A stretch of DNA of 59,728 nt from Bacillota bacterium (GCA_023408315.1 JAEYKI010000011.1:1-59728), one strand, 5' to 3'. Counted from the first letter of the stretch, positions 51,190-59,728 are shown. The notes: generated by a model from the sequence alone, not told the origin. A program made the numbers and translations.

Positions 51190-52365
51190 ATGGAACAGGA
51201 AAATGATGGCATGCAACAAAAGCTGAATACATTGGTGATACACGGAGGAATCAGCACGGACGCCGCAACCGGCGCCGTCAGCATACCCATTTACCAGGCG
51301 TCCACTTTCCGGCAAAACGGATTGGGCGAACACAAGGGATATGAATACGGACGCAGCGGGAACCCGACCCGGCAGGCGCTGGAGGCGCTGATCGCGGACC
51401 TGGAAGGAGGAGTTGCCGGTTTTGCGTTTGCATCCGGCATGGCGGCCATCACGACTACCCTGCTGCTTTTTGAAAAAGGGGACACATTTATTATTTCCAG
51501 CAACGTGTACGGCGGGACCTTCCGTGTGCTGGATAAAGTGTTCAAAAACTTTGGGATCGGATACAAAATCGTGGATACGTCCGATCTGAACCAAATTGAG
51601 GAGAACATTGACGCAAGCGTAAAGGCTTTGATTATAGAAACGCCTGCCAATCCATTGCTGCGCATTACGGATATACGCGGGGCTTCGGAGATAGCCAACA
51701 AGCACGGTATCCTGACCATTGTGGACAACACGTTCATGAGCCCGTACCTGCAGCGGCCCCTGGAGCTTGGCGCGGACATTGTGCTGCACAGCGGGACCAA
51801 GTACCTGGGCGGCCACAGCGATGTGATCGCCGGGCTGGCGGCGGTGCGTGACCCCGTGCTGGCCGAGCGGTTCGCTTTTGTGCAGAACGCCGCGGGCGCG
51901 GTTTTAGAGCCGTTCGATTCCTGGCTGCTCCAGCGCGGTATCAAGACGCTGGCGGTGCGCATGGACCGGCATGTGGAAAATGCGGCATACGTGGTGAAGT
52001 TTTTAAAGAACCATCCGGGCATAGAAAAACTGTATTATCCCGGCCTGCCGGATGCGCAGGGGTACGAGGTACACAAAAAACAGGCGACCGCGCCGGGGGC
52101 CATGATCTCCTTTGTGCTCTCTGGGGAATACGATATAGGCCGCTTTTTCCGTAGCGTACGGCTGATCGCGCTGGCGGAGAGCCTGGGAGGCGTGGAATCG
52201 CTGATCAGCAACCCGGCAGCTATGACGCACGCGTCCATACCCTATGATATCCGCCAGAAAACGGGTATTGTGGATAATCTGGTGCGGATCTCCGTAGGGA
52301 TAGAGGATAAGCGCGACATTGTGGCGGATATTGCGTCTGCGTTTGACCTCGCGAAAAAGGACTGA
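51190..52365 (+). CDS. Trans-sulfuration PLP enzyme (MetB/MetC/MccB type)
   Basis: 391 residues behind GGAGGAG. Fold type I: YEYGRSGNPTR, ASGMAAITTTLLLF, VDNTFMSPYLQRP, PLP Lys K204 in HSGTKYLGGHSDVIAG, and SLGGVESLISNPA. The family includes cystathionine gamma-synthase, beta-lyase and gamma-lyase; sequence alone does not decide. With the CBS-type synthase at 52950 it could complete homocysteine-cysteine interconversion, or with metY the entry of sulfide. Located inside the NifDK-2 operon. Confidence 0.9.
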   Translation: MEQENDGMQQKLNTLVIHGGISTDAATGAVSIPIYQASTFRQNGLGEHKGYEYGRSGNPTRQALEALIADLEGGVAGFAFASGMAAITTTLLLFEKGDTFIISSNVYGGTFRVLDKVFKNFGIGYKIVDTSDLNQIEENIDASVKALIIETPANPLLRITDIRGASEIANKHGILTIVDNTFMSPYLQRPLELGADIVLHSGTKYLGGHSDVIAGLAAVRDPVLAERFAFVQNAAGAVLEPFDSWLLQRGIKTLAVRMDRHVENAAYVVKFLKNHPGIEKLYYPGLPDAQGYEVHKKQATAPGAMISFVLSGEYDIGRFFRSVRLIALAESLGGVESLISNPAAMTHASIPYDIRQKTGIVDNLVRISVGIEDKRDIVADIASAFDLAKKD

Positions 52366-52370
52366 CCGGC

Positions 52371-52715
52371 ATGGATGTAATGCGGGTTGCTGTCGCGAGT
52401 TCGGACGGCAAGGTGGTCAATAACCACTTCGGGCGGGCGGAGCGGTTCTTGATCGTGGAGATCAGCCCGGACGGCGCATCGAAGTTTTGCGGCATGCGGG
52501 AGGTTTTGCCGCTCTGCAGCGGCGGAGAGCATATGGAGGAGGAACTGGATCAAACCATGCAGGTTCTTTCGGACTGCTCCGTCGTGCTGGTTTCCCGGAT
52601 AGGAAGCCCTATGCGGTATGCGCTGGAAGAGAAAAATATTGCCGTATACGAATTGCCCGAAGCGATTGAGGACGCGCTGCTGAAAATCCAGTTCCAGGGG
52701 AAACAGGCAGATTGA
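52371..52715 (+). CDS. NifX/NafY-like cofactor-binding protein, copy 2
   Basis: 114 residues, same family as the 50845 gene: RVAVASSDGKVVNNHFGRAERFLIVEI, the HFG motif, and CSVVLVSRIGSPMRYALEEKNIAVYE. Its similarity to copy 1 is only moderate. One carrier per NifDK-like pair is an attractive idea, but both genes lie in the pair-2 operon. ATG 52380 is an alternative start. Confidence 0.85.
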   Translation: MDVMRVAVASSDGKVVNNHFGRAERFLIVEISPDGASKFCGMREVLPLCSGGEHMEEELDQTMQVLSDCSVVLVSRIGSPMRYALEEKNIAVYELPEAIEDALLKIQFQGKQAD

Positions 52716-52726
52716 AGGGGGAAGCC

Positions 52727-52912
52727 ATGCCGAAACAGGAAGATTTTTATATGTACAACAATGAGCAGCTTTACATCAAGCCGCTTTTGAAAGGCGACCT
52801 TGATAAAATCATCGGCTTTCTGGAGACGGTCCGGTTTGGATCCGTTGCCATCGTGATCCAGGACGGACGGGTTTTGCAGATTGAGAAAAAAGAGCAAATT
52901 AAAATTGAGTAA
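52727..52912 (+). CDS. YezD-family (DUF2292) small protein, copy 2
   Basis: 61 residues from ATG 52727 (AAGGGGGAA upstream). Core FGSVAIVIQDGRVLQIEKKEQ matches copy 1 at 34408. It ends just before a weak AACGG/CCGTT hairpin and the CBS-type synthase gene. Each end of the cluster therefore carries one YezD gene, which links this poorly known family to the nitrogenase-like system. Confidence 0.85.
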   Translation: MPKQEDFYMYNNEQLYIKPLLKGDLDKIIGFLETVRFGSVAIVIQDGRVLQIEKKEQIKIE

Positions 52913-52949
52913 CGGCTGGACCGTTTTATAAATGATTGGGGAAACAGAC

Positions 52950-54320
52950 ATGATATACAACAACGCGCTTGAACTGATAGGCAATACGCCCATTGTGCGG
53001 CTCAACAGTTTTGATACGGGCGTATGCGAGCTTTTTATAAAACTTGAAAATCAAAATCCCGGCGGGTCCATCAAGGACAGGATAGGCCTTTCCATGATAG
53101 AAAACGCCGAAAAAGCGGGGCTGATCAAACCGGGGGATACGCTGATAGAAGCGACAGCGGGCAATACCGGCCTGGGGCTTGCATTAACTGCGGCCCAGAA
53201 GGGGTATAAGCTGCTGCTGGTGATACCGGACAAGATGAGCCAGGAAAAGATATCCCACCTGCGGGCTATGGGCGCGCAGATTGTGATGACGCGCTCGGAC
53301 GTAGAGAAAGGGCACCCGGAGTATTACCAGGATTACGCCCTGCGGCTTTCACGTGAGATACCGGGTTCATATTATGTCAACCAGTTTGATAATCCGTACA
53401 ACCCGCTGGCACACGAAACCACCACTGGCCCGGAAATTTGGGAGCAGATGGAGCACAACGTGGATGCCATCGTGGTCGCCGTGGGTTCAGCAGGAACGCT
53501 GGGCGGCCTGACGCGCTATTTTAAAAGAGTGAAGCCGGATATACAGCTTGTACTGGCCGACCCGGCAGGGTCTGTGCTGAAAGACTATGTGTATACAAAA
53601 GAAACCGGCCCGGCGGGAAGCTGGCTGACGGAGGGAATAGGGGAGGATTTTGTGCCCCCGCAATTTGACGATTCATTGATCAAAAGCGCGTATACCATCA
53701 GCGACGCGGAAGCGTTTTCGGCGGCAAGAAAGCTGCTGCGGGAGGAGGGCATTTTTGCCGGTTCCTCTACAGGCGTACTGCTGGCCGGAGCAGCCCGGTA
53801 CGCGCGGGAACAAAAGGAACCAAAACGGATCGTGACTTTTGCCTGCGACAGCGGCAACAAATACCTCTCCAAAATGTACAACGACCACTGGTTGCTGGAC
53901 AACGGCCTTTTGGAACGACAAAAAAAAGGCGATCTGACGGACATTATCGCAAGGTTCCACGACGACAGGGCGGTGATTACCGCAGGGAGTGCGGACACCC
54001 TTCTGCAGGCCTACCAGAAAATGAAACTTTATGGGATTTCGCAGCTGCCTGTGTTGCAGGATGACAAGGTTGTGGGCATCATTGACGAATATGATATCCT
54101 CACGGCGTTTGAAGACGGGGACGGGGGTAATTTTAAGCACGAAGTTACGGATTTTATGTCGTCCGACCTTGTGATGCTTAAGCCTGGTGACAGCGAAAAA
54201 AAATTGGTCTTTGTTTTAAAAGAAGGATATACGGCGATAGTACAGGACGAAACACAGTTTTATGGGCTGATTACAAAGATTGATTATATCAATTATGTAC
54301 GGATGAAAAGGAACCTGTAG
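52950..54320 (+). CDS. Cystathionine beta-synthase/cysteine synthase with CBS domains
   Basis: 456 residues from ATG 52950 (TTGGGGA upstream; 52932 lacks a site). Fold type II PLP domain with K42 in NPGGSIKDRIG, EATAGNTGLGLALTA and AVGSAGTLGG, then two C-terminal CBS domains (from about 335: LLQAYQKMKLYGISQLPVLQDDKVVGIIDEYD; DFMSSDLVMLKPGDSEKKL). CBS pairs usually sense adenosyl ligands such as SAM. It would make cystathionine from homocysteine and serine, or cysteine. Last gene of the sulfur cluster. Confidence 0.9.
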   Translation: MIYNNALELIGNTPIVRLNSFDTGVCELFIKLENQNPGGSIKDRIGLSMIENAEKAGLIKPGDTLIEATAGNTGLGLALTAAQKGYKLLLVIPDKMSQEKISHLRAMGAQIVMTRSDVEKGHPEYYQDYALRLSREIPGSYYVNQFDNPYNPLAHETTTGPEIWEQMEHNVDAIVVAVGSAGTLGGLTRYFKRVKPDIQLVLADPAGSVLKDYVYTKETGPAGSWLTEGIGEDFVPPQFDDSLIKSAYTISDAEAFSAARKLLREEGIFAGSSTGVLLAGAARYAREQKEPKRIVTFACDSGNKYLSKMYNDHWLLDNGLLERQKKGDLTDIIARFHDDRAVITAGSADTLLQAYQKMKLYGISQLPVLQDDKVVGIIDEYDILTAFEDGDGGNFKHEVTDFMSSDLVMLKPGDSEKKLVFVLKEGYTAIVQDETQFYGLITKIDYINYVRMKRNL

Positions 54321-54333
54321 AGGAATTAAATGC

Positions 54334-54945
54334 TTGGCTGATGTGTTTCAACTGATAGACGGTGAATATTATGCCACGTCCAGCAATATTGCGGATGCTG
54401 TGAACAGGGCTATGAGCGAAAGTGCGCGGGTAATCAACTTAAGCCTGGGTGGGTACGGTCCGGATGATCTTGTTATGCATAACGCAATTGATACAGCCGC
54501 TTCCAAGGGGGTGGTAGTTTGCGCCGCAGGTGGAAACGGAGACGATGCCGACAATCCAATAACAAATCCGATATACCCGGGCAATTATGATTCCAGCATA
54601 TCGGTCGTACCGGTTGATTCCAGCAATGTAAGGCCTGCATGGGCCGATTACAACCGATACAAAGGTATTGCCGCCCCGGGGGTCTATATTTACATCACGG
54701 TGCCTGGCAATAATCATTAATTCTGGTCCGGGTCGTCCATGACAACCCCCATGGTTTCCGGCGTTGCCGCCTTGATGATTGCGGAAAACCCAAGCCTTTT
54801 GATGGACTAGGTGAAATCAGTCATGTATTCCACCGCGACGGACCTTGGAATTACAGGGAGGGACAATTATTACGGCAACGGAAAGCTAAACGCTTTTGCC
54901 GCTGTTGTGCTGGCTAGCCTTGGAGACTTATTAGCGACGCTATAA
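54334..54945 (+). pseudogene. Subtilase (S8) remnant
   Basis: Reads through two in-frame stops (TAA at 54718-54720, TAG at 54808-54810). It contains VINLSLGGYG, the oxyanion Asn region AAGGNGDD and the catalytic Ser block GSSMTTPMVSGVAALM. The N-terminal half with catalytic Asp and His is missing. It begins 13 bp after the sulfur cluster, marking the edge of a decayed surface-protein region. Confidence 0.85.
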
Positions 54946-54959
54946 TGACCATCATTACA

Positions 54960-56401
54960 ACGCGGCCTGGTCTTTTTTAATCCTTCCTTCCAGCACAGCC
55001 GGAAAGACGAACGGGCAGTCATTGAATGCAAGTTATAATAAGGACGACCCTTCTACCTGGACAGGCGTAATATGGAATACGGATACGCCCAAGCGCGTCA
55101 TGGCTATCTGCTGGATTAATAAGGGATTAACCGGCGCTCTGGATTTAAGTTATTTTACCCAAACTAGAAACTGTTGATTGCAGTATGGGCAGGATTACCC
55201 AACTGGATGCAAGCGGTGATACAGCCCTCACCTCTTTGTCTTGTAGTTGCAACTATATTACGTCCATTAATTTAATGCAGGATGCGGCGCTCCAGGATTT
55301 AAGCTGCCATTACAACCGGCTCTCGGGGTTTGCTTTAGGCGACAATACGAACCGGCGCAGTTTATATTGCCAAAGCAACCAAATATGCAATCTGGATCTG
55401 AGTAAAAATACGAGTTTAATCAATTTTGGATACTGGAATAATTAACTGAGTACTTTGGACTTAAGTAAAAATACTCAATTGTGGGATTTTCAGTGTTACA
55501 GCAACCCTATAACATCCCTTAATCTTACGCAAAATACAAATTTGGGCCTGCTGGATTGTAGCGGATGCCAGATAGGGACGCTGGATCTAAGGGCGAGTTG
55601 TGATTTGCGTACCTTAAGCTGCAGAGGTGCGCGTTGACTTCGCTTCTATTAAATCAGAACGCGCCCGTTTATATTCTAGATTGCTCAAATAACAAACTCG
55701 GTGCGCTTTCCCTGGTAAATGATACGGCTCTTCAGCCCTTCAACTGCACAAACAATTTGCTTACATTGCTGAATTTATGCAAAAATACAAACCTTACAAC
55801 CATAGACTGCGCAAATAACAACCTGACTGATATCCTGGTAAATATGGGCGGTAAAAGCATTCACCTTTTGGGGCAGCAACGGCTATGTAGAACTCGACAG
55901 AGACGTTTTTACAACATACTTAACCTTTTATGCAAAAGCAATCCCAAAAACAGGGTGCGTATTTAACGAGTGGATGGATTCTTCAAGCAACATTATATCA
56001 ACCAGTGCCCAATACATTCTCTCGGATGGAGTAGCGTATGAGTTAACCGCTGCATTCACCAGGGATACGCGGGCCCCAAGCTAGGTTCCATAAGTACCAG
56101 CCCGACCACCCCAGCGTCTACGTCCACCTTTACGGTGACTGCCAGCGGTGTGGCGGATCAAAGCGGCGTAAAGTGTGTAAGTTTTGTAGTATGGAGCGAA
56201 AAGAACGGCCAGGACGATTTAAAAGGGTATAACGGCGCGAATGATCGCAAGGGGAACTGGAGCGTCAAAGTCGACGCAAGAAACCATAAGAACGATACCG
56301 GCAAATATTTTATACATGCCTATGGAACGGACAGCCTCGGCAACTTCGGGTTTATGGGGTCCATCATTTTTAACCGACTGGCAAATGAAGATGTGAATTG
56401 A
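54960..56401 (+). pseudogene. Decayed leucine-rich-repeat surface protein with a Bsp-like repeat
   Basis: At least three frame breaks and one nonsense change interrupt the gene. Frames shift near 55163 (KLETVDCS), 55635 (ALTSLLLNQN) and 55850 (FWGSNGYVELDRD). A TAA at 55443-55445 replaces an expected CAA. Repeats of about 21 residues, L..LDLSKNT.L..L.C..N, run from ~55140 to 55850. Next comes a linker with VFNEWMDSSSNIIS, then a Bsp-like repeat (VVWSEKNGQDDLKGY...HKNDTGKYFIHAYGTD, 56135-56401). The same repeat type occurs in the amidase at 59.2 kb. Confidence 0.8.
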
Positions 56402-56469
56402 AGTGATAGCAAGGCGTATTGTTGCATACGAAAACCCTAGCTGTGCCAGAGGCTCAAAAGAGCTTAAGC

Positions 56470-56960
56470 TATGAGTAAAAAACTCTTTTTGATATACTAA
56501 AAACGGTCTAGCCAGCCATAAAAGTAAGATCAAAAGGAGGTCAACCAAATGGACGACACAAAAAGCTTATCACACAAAAAGTGGAACTGCATATATCATA
56601 TAGTATTTGCACTAATATGTTGGTAGAGATACTACCCAAGATAAGTGTATCCGGCTTTATTGGGTTTTTAAAAGGTAAAAGCACTCTGTTAATATTTGAG
56701 AGTCATGCAAATCTTAAATACAAATACGGGAGCAGAAGCTTTTGGTGTAGAGGATACTATGTAGATGCTGTGGGCAAAAATAAACAGAAGAAAGAAGAGT
56801 ATATAAGAACACAACTACAGGAAGATCAAGTATCCGACCAAATAAGCATCAAGGAATACCTCGACTAGGGGCAGCCAGTAATACTGCCCCTTTAGAGGCT
56901 ACCAGTAACAAGCTTTTGCGGCTGCCGACCTTTGGCTACATCTTGAGGCGATGCCAATAT
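56470..56960 (+). mobile_element. IS200/IS605-type element remnant
   Basis: Contains a damaged IS200 transposase (56550-56868). After it comes a hairpin GGGCAG-CCAGTAATA-CTGCCC (56869-56891), as found at the right end of IS200 elements. Both ends are uncertain by tens of bases. No accessory TnpB is seen. Confidence 0.7.
56550..56868 (+). pseudogene. IS200-type TnpA (Y1 transposase), internally deleted
   Basis: Starts MDDTKSLSHKKWNCIYHIVF behind AAAGGAGG. It then jumps, with a frame change, to MLVEILPKISVSGFIGFLKGKSTLLIFE, GSRSFWCRGYYVD and SIKEYLD. About 50 residues that include the HUH motif are gone, although the part with the later helix remains. Inactive. Confidence 0.85.
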
Positions 56961-57002
56961 TAGGGATTAGCCCGCATATTAAATACCCTGGCTGGAGGAT
57001 CA

Positions 57003-58058
57003 TTATTTGCCGCGAAAAAAATGATATAGCCTGTAAGATCTTGAATTCCGGATTGCGGTTAAGGTTTCTACAGTCTGCTCTAAATTCTGTGTTAAAGTTT
57101 CTATGGAAGCATTCTGGTGCGTAATTTCCTTATTCAGGTGCGTAATTTCCTTATTCAGGTGTATGTTTATCTGTTTTAACAGTTCAATTTCGTGTTCGCT
57201 TTCGCTAAAAATTTTAAATAAATAGTCAACCGCATCCTTCTTTGGCAGGGATAAAAGTTTATCCAATTCGGGCGTCTTGGAGTTTTTTTTCTTTTTTGAT
57301 AATGCAAACAGCAACTGCAGGGCGCCACTATTTGGAATAGAAGAAATAAATTGGTATAATTGAGATTTCTCCTGGCGTATGTTGTTTAAGAAGTCACCTT
57401 CGCCATGTATGTTGCCTAAATATTTGCAATCAAAACAAACATCGCTATAATAACAGTTTATATCTGAAATCCATTGTGTGAAAGAATTTTGTGTAAAGAA
57501 TTTTAAATGCGTGTTATCAAGTATTCCGGCATCAGTGTAATTAAACTCTCCGTTTAATAAATGAAGCCAGATATCCGCATGAGCGATATTAGGTATGGAT
57601 ATCAACACTTTTCCTTCATATTTAAGTTTTTTTGTTGCATTTAATAAAAAAGTAGTGGGATTACTGACATGTTCAAGTACATCCGTTAAAATAACATAAT
57701 CAAATTCTACATCAGTATGGATATATCTATTATATTCGGGAGCGTTTTCATCTGTTATTTCCAAATTCATTAAATAAACATCTTTAAATATATTGGATTT
57801 TCTGGCTTGGTTCACCGCTTCAGCATTAATATCAATACCGTACATAACAGCATTTTTTTTGGTAGATAAATAAGAACCATATTTGCCGTCCGAACATCCT
57901 ACATCAAGTATTTTTGAATTATTAGCAATCGATTTAGATAATAAAACAAATTGAGAGTTAGAATCATTTTCATCAATTACATAATCGTCATGGTGATATT
58001 TATTACCATCCAATTTATTGAAAAAATTATTATTAGGACCGTTTCCGACATAAAACAT
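57003..58058 (-). CDS. SAM-dependent methyltransferase with C-terminal coiled coil
   Basis: 351 residues. Class I Rossmann methyltransferase: SAM loop ILDVGCSDGKYGSYLS, acidic loop YGIDINAEAV, and YVILTDVLEHVSNP. The C-terminal ~70 residues form a coiled coil of repeated HLNKEIT units ending RNSRSYRLYHFFRGK, a tail common in enzymes of surface glycan synthesis. It probably methylates a cell-surface polysaccharide or its precursor. AT-rich compared with the sulfur genes, and isolated, so possibly acquired. Confidence 0.85.
   Translation of the reverse strand: MFYVGNGPNNNFFNKLDGNKYHHDDYVIDENDSNSQFVLLSKSIANNSKILDVGCSDGKYGSYLSTKKNAVMYGIDINAEAVNQARKSNIFKDVYLMNLEITDENAPEYNRYIHTDVEFDYVILTDVLEHVSNPTTFLLNATKKLKYEGKVLISIPNIAHADIWLHLLNGEFNYTDAGILDNTHLKFFTQNSFTQWISDINCYYSDVCFDCKYLGNIHGEGDFLNNIRQEKSQLYQFISSIPNSGALQLLFALSKKKKNSKTPELDKLLSLPKKDAVDYLFKIFSESEHEIELLKQINIHLNKEITHLNKEITHQNASIETLTQNLEQTVETLTAIRNSRSYRLYHFFRGK
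57119..57160 (-). repeat. Tandem 21-bp repeat in the methyltransferase coiled coil
   Basis: Two identical 21-bp units (57119-57139 and 57140-57160; plus strand GCGTAATTTCCTTATTCAGGT) encode seven residues, one heptad, each. In-frame slippage here would change coiled-coil length. Confidence 0.85.
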
Positions 58059-58383
58059 ATAAACATTTTCCTTTTATTTGCCTAAGTATAATCTTTATCG
58101 TCATTATTTGTCAATTAATATAATAAATTGATTTCTATTTTATTTTATACTAAAAATTCTTTTATATGCAAACGATTACTATTCGTTTTGGTATATTATG
58201 TAATATAAAACGATTAATGTTTTTAATTTTTTGCGATTATAATTATTAGTTTATTTAAACTTCAATTAATAAAAAAATTAATTAATTCTTAATAATTTAT
58301 TAATATATAATTTTTATTTGAAATATTAAAGTATACATGATATACTTAAAACAAAATATTAATAATTATTATGGGGAAAAACT
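58059..58383. promoter_or_regulatory. AT-rich divergent intergenic region with an inverted repeat
   Basis: No gene. Very AT-rich, separating the leftward methyltransferase from the rightward amidase. AAGTATA (58329-58335) and TATACTT (58341-58347) are an inverted repeat with a 5-bp spacer about 40 bp before the amidase start, a candidate operator. Confidence 0.45.
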
Positions 58384-59728
58384 GTGCGGGTAAAAATAAC
58401 TATTAAGCCATTTGTTGCTTTTTTTGTAATTTTATTTTTTGCATTTTTAGTAGTCATGTCTGTAGCGCCGCAAAAGGCGTTGGCTGATGTACCGTCCAAG
58501 GGCATTATTGTAATAGATCCGGGACATAATACACCAACCAATAAAGGTGCAACCGCACCGGATGGTACCACAGAAGACTTACTGAATATGCAACTGGCAA
58601 AAAGAATTGCGGAAACCTTGCGGAGCAGAGGCTTTACTGTTTATTCCACATTAAAAATAACGGGGTCGGATATTGAAGCCAAAATCACAAAAAGCGATTG
58701 CTTGCTTAACGAAAGGGCGGCCGTATGCGCTGCGGTGCAGGCCGATCTTTTTATTTCTGTTCACCATAACAGCGCGGGATCAGGCTGGTTTAGTGCAAGC
58801 GGCCTTACATTGCTTTACGATTCTTCGGCGACGGGAACAATAGGCCAAAACGCCAATTTGTGGCCACTATCCAGGGCACTTGCAATATCTATAAGAGATA
58901 AAATTCTTACATTGCCTGATACTGCTGGCGATAGAAAAAACAATTGGTTAAGCGATCAAGACGCCAATGTACTGGGCAATAATACTGTTCCTGCTGTTAC
59001 GCTGGAAGCTGGTTTTTTAACAAACGAAGCTGAATTGAGGCGTTTAAAGGATCCGGCAAGACAACAGAATATAGCTGATAAAGTTGCCGATGGCGTGGAA
59101 GCGTACATGGCACAATATCCGCCGGATACGGCAGCGCCAACAATGTCGTCTATGGCAACTAGTACGAATCCTTCGCCGACTGCCAAATTCCAGGCTGCTG
59201 CGTTTGGAGTTGGGGATAATGTCAGCGGTGTAAAAAGCGTACGGTTTGCGGTATGGAGCGAAAAGAATGGGCAGGACGACCTCAGGTGGTACGACGCTAC
59301 GGATCTTGGCGGCGGCATATGGCTGGCGGATATGGATGCCGCAAACCATAAGAATGATACAGGAAAATACTTGATCCATGCTTATGGAGAAGACAAACGA
59401 GGGAATCTTGGATTCATGGGGTCGACCGCTATCGTGCTTGACCATATAGATACCAAGCCGCCTGTGATGACGGCGGTTACGCCGGCTTTTGAAACGAAAA
59501 GCGTGAGCATCAGCCTGACCGCAACCGTTACGGACGATAGAAGCGGGGTTGCGGGCGTACGTTTTGCGGTATGGAGCAATAAAGGCGGCCAGGACGACCT
59601 GAAGTGGTACAACGCAAAGGACAATGGCGACGGAAAATGGACGGCGGATTTCAAGCTGTCCAATCCTAAGGATACTGGATTGTATCAAGTGCACGTATAC
59701 GGAACGGACAAAGCTGGGAATACGGGCA
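58384..59728 (+). CDS. Secreted N-acetylmuramoyl-L-alanine amidase with Bsp-like repeats, 3' truncated
   Basis: At least 448 residues, running off the window end. It starts at GTG 58384 (GGGGA upstream). Signal peptide (VAFFVILFFAFLVVMSVAPQKALA). The Amidase_3 domain has the zinc ligand His in VIDPGHNTPTN, a Glu near TTEDLLNMQLA, the second His in ISVHHNS, and the catalytic Glu in VTLEAGFLTNEAE. Two Bsp-like repeats follow (VRFAVWSEKNGQDDLRWY, VRFAVWSNKGGQDDLKWY), which are likely wall-binding modules. It acts outside the cell on the MurNAc-L-Ala bond. No breaks are seen, unlike the CwlD-type gene at 10.9 kb. Confidence 0.92.
   Translation, partial: MRVKITIKPFVAFFVILFFAFLVVMSVAPQKALADVPSKGIIVIDPGHNTPTNKGATAPDGTTEDLLNMQLAKRIAETLRSRGFTVYSTLKITGSDIEAKITKSDCLLNERAAVCAAVQADLFISVHHNSAGSGWFSASGLTLLYDSSATGTIGQNANLWPLSRALAISIRDKILTLPDTAGDRKNNWLSDQDANVLGNNTVPAVTLEAGFLTNEAELRRLKDPARQQNIADKVADGVEAYMAQYPPDTAAPTMSSMATSTNPSPTAKFQAAAFGVGDNVSGVKSVRFAVWSEKNGQDDLRWYDATDLGGGIWLADMDAANHKNDTGKYLIHAYGEDKRGNLGFMGSTAIVLDHIDTKPPVMTAVTPAFETKSVSISLTATVTDDRSGVAGVRFAVWSNKGGQDDLKWYNAKDNGDGKWTADFKLSNPKDTGLYQVHVYGTDKAGNTG

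Noticed and set aside
55140..55850. CRISPR-like or tandem DNA repeats
   Set aside because: The periodicity is in the protein (leucine-rich repeats); DNA units are not identical and have no spacers. No CRISPR array was seen anywhere in the window.

Overview
The window looks like a chromosomal segment of an anaerobic, Gram-positive, low-to-moderate GC member of the Clostridia. The signs are Ala/Ser/Pro-rich linkers after the lipobox of binding proteins, YesM/YesN-type two-component systems, MsmK/UgpC-type sugar ATPases, TTGACA/TATAAT promoters and strong AGGAGG ribosome binding sites. I cannot name the species.

Layout. 1-1.3 kb: the 3' end of a polymorphic toxin gene (pretoxin Hint plus a C-terminal toxin domain), a probable immunity gene and a scrap of Rhs sequence. 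1.5-11.9 kb: a response regulator and histidine kinase followed in the same direction by a lipoprotein, two membrane proteins, two ABC ATPases, an anchored secreted protein, an FtsX-like permease and a frameshifted CwlD-type amidase. 11.9-12.6 kb: a scar with a tRNA-Lys remnant lacking its D arm, a tyrosine integrase remnant and an IS256 transposase tail. 12.8-20.6 kb: a carbohydrate ABC importer with a GH36 alpha-galactosidase, an AraC regulator and an MsmK-type ATPase. 21.1-22.1 kb: a frameshifted glycosidase-like remnant. 22.3-32.3 kb: a second carbohydrate module (YesM/YesN pair, binding protein, two permeases, GH31 glycosidase, second MsmK ATPase). 32.4-34.1 kb: an IS110-family element.

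34.3-54.3 kb is the main interest: a 20-kb nitrogenase-like and sulfur gene cluster. It has one NifB-like radical SAM protein, one NifH-like reductase, two complete NifD/NifK-like pairs, two NifX-like proteins, two YezD (DUF2292) proteins, a cysteine synthase, a CBS-domain cysteine/cystathionine synthase, a MetY-type O-acetylhomoserine sulfhydrylase, a MetB/MetC-type enzyme, a SsuABC/TauABC-like importer, and a divergent LolD/FtsX-like transporter with a DUF4418 protein. There is no nifEN or molybdate transporter in the window. The content fits the nitrogenase-like methylthio-alkane reductase (Mar) type better than nitrogen fixation: import an organosulfur compound, cleave its C-S bond reductively, and fix the released sulfide or thiol into cysteine, homocysteine or methionine. 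The doubled catalytic pair is unusual.

Three promoters in this cluster (upstream of yezD-1/nifB-like, upstream of DUF4418/ABC, and upstream of metY) share a near-identical downstream box. Three leaders share a small CCGG-AWAA-CCGG hairpin immediately followed by an intrinsic terminator. One copy carries a compensatory change that preserves pairing. I read these as a co-regulated sulfur regulon with an apparently uncharacterised attenuation RNA.

54.3-59.7 kb: decayed surface-protein genes (subtilase; leucine-rich repeats plus a Bsp-like repeat), an IS200 transposase remnant, a SAM-dependent methyltransferase with a coiled-coil tail, and the start of an intact secreted amidase with Bsp-like repeats that runs off the end.
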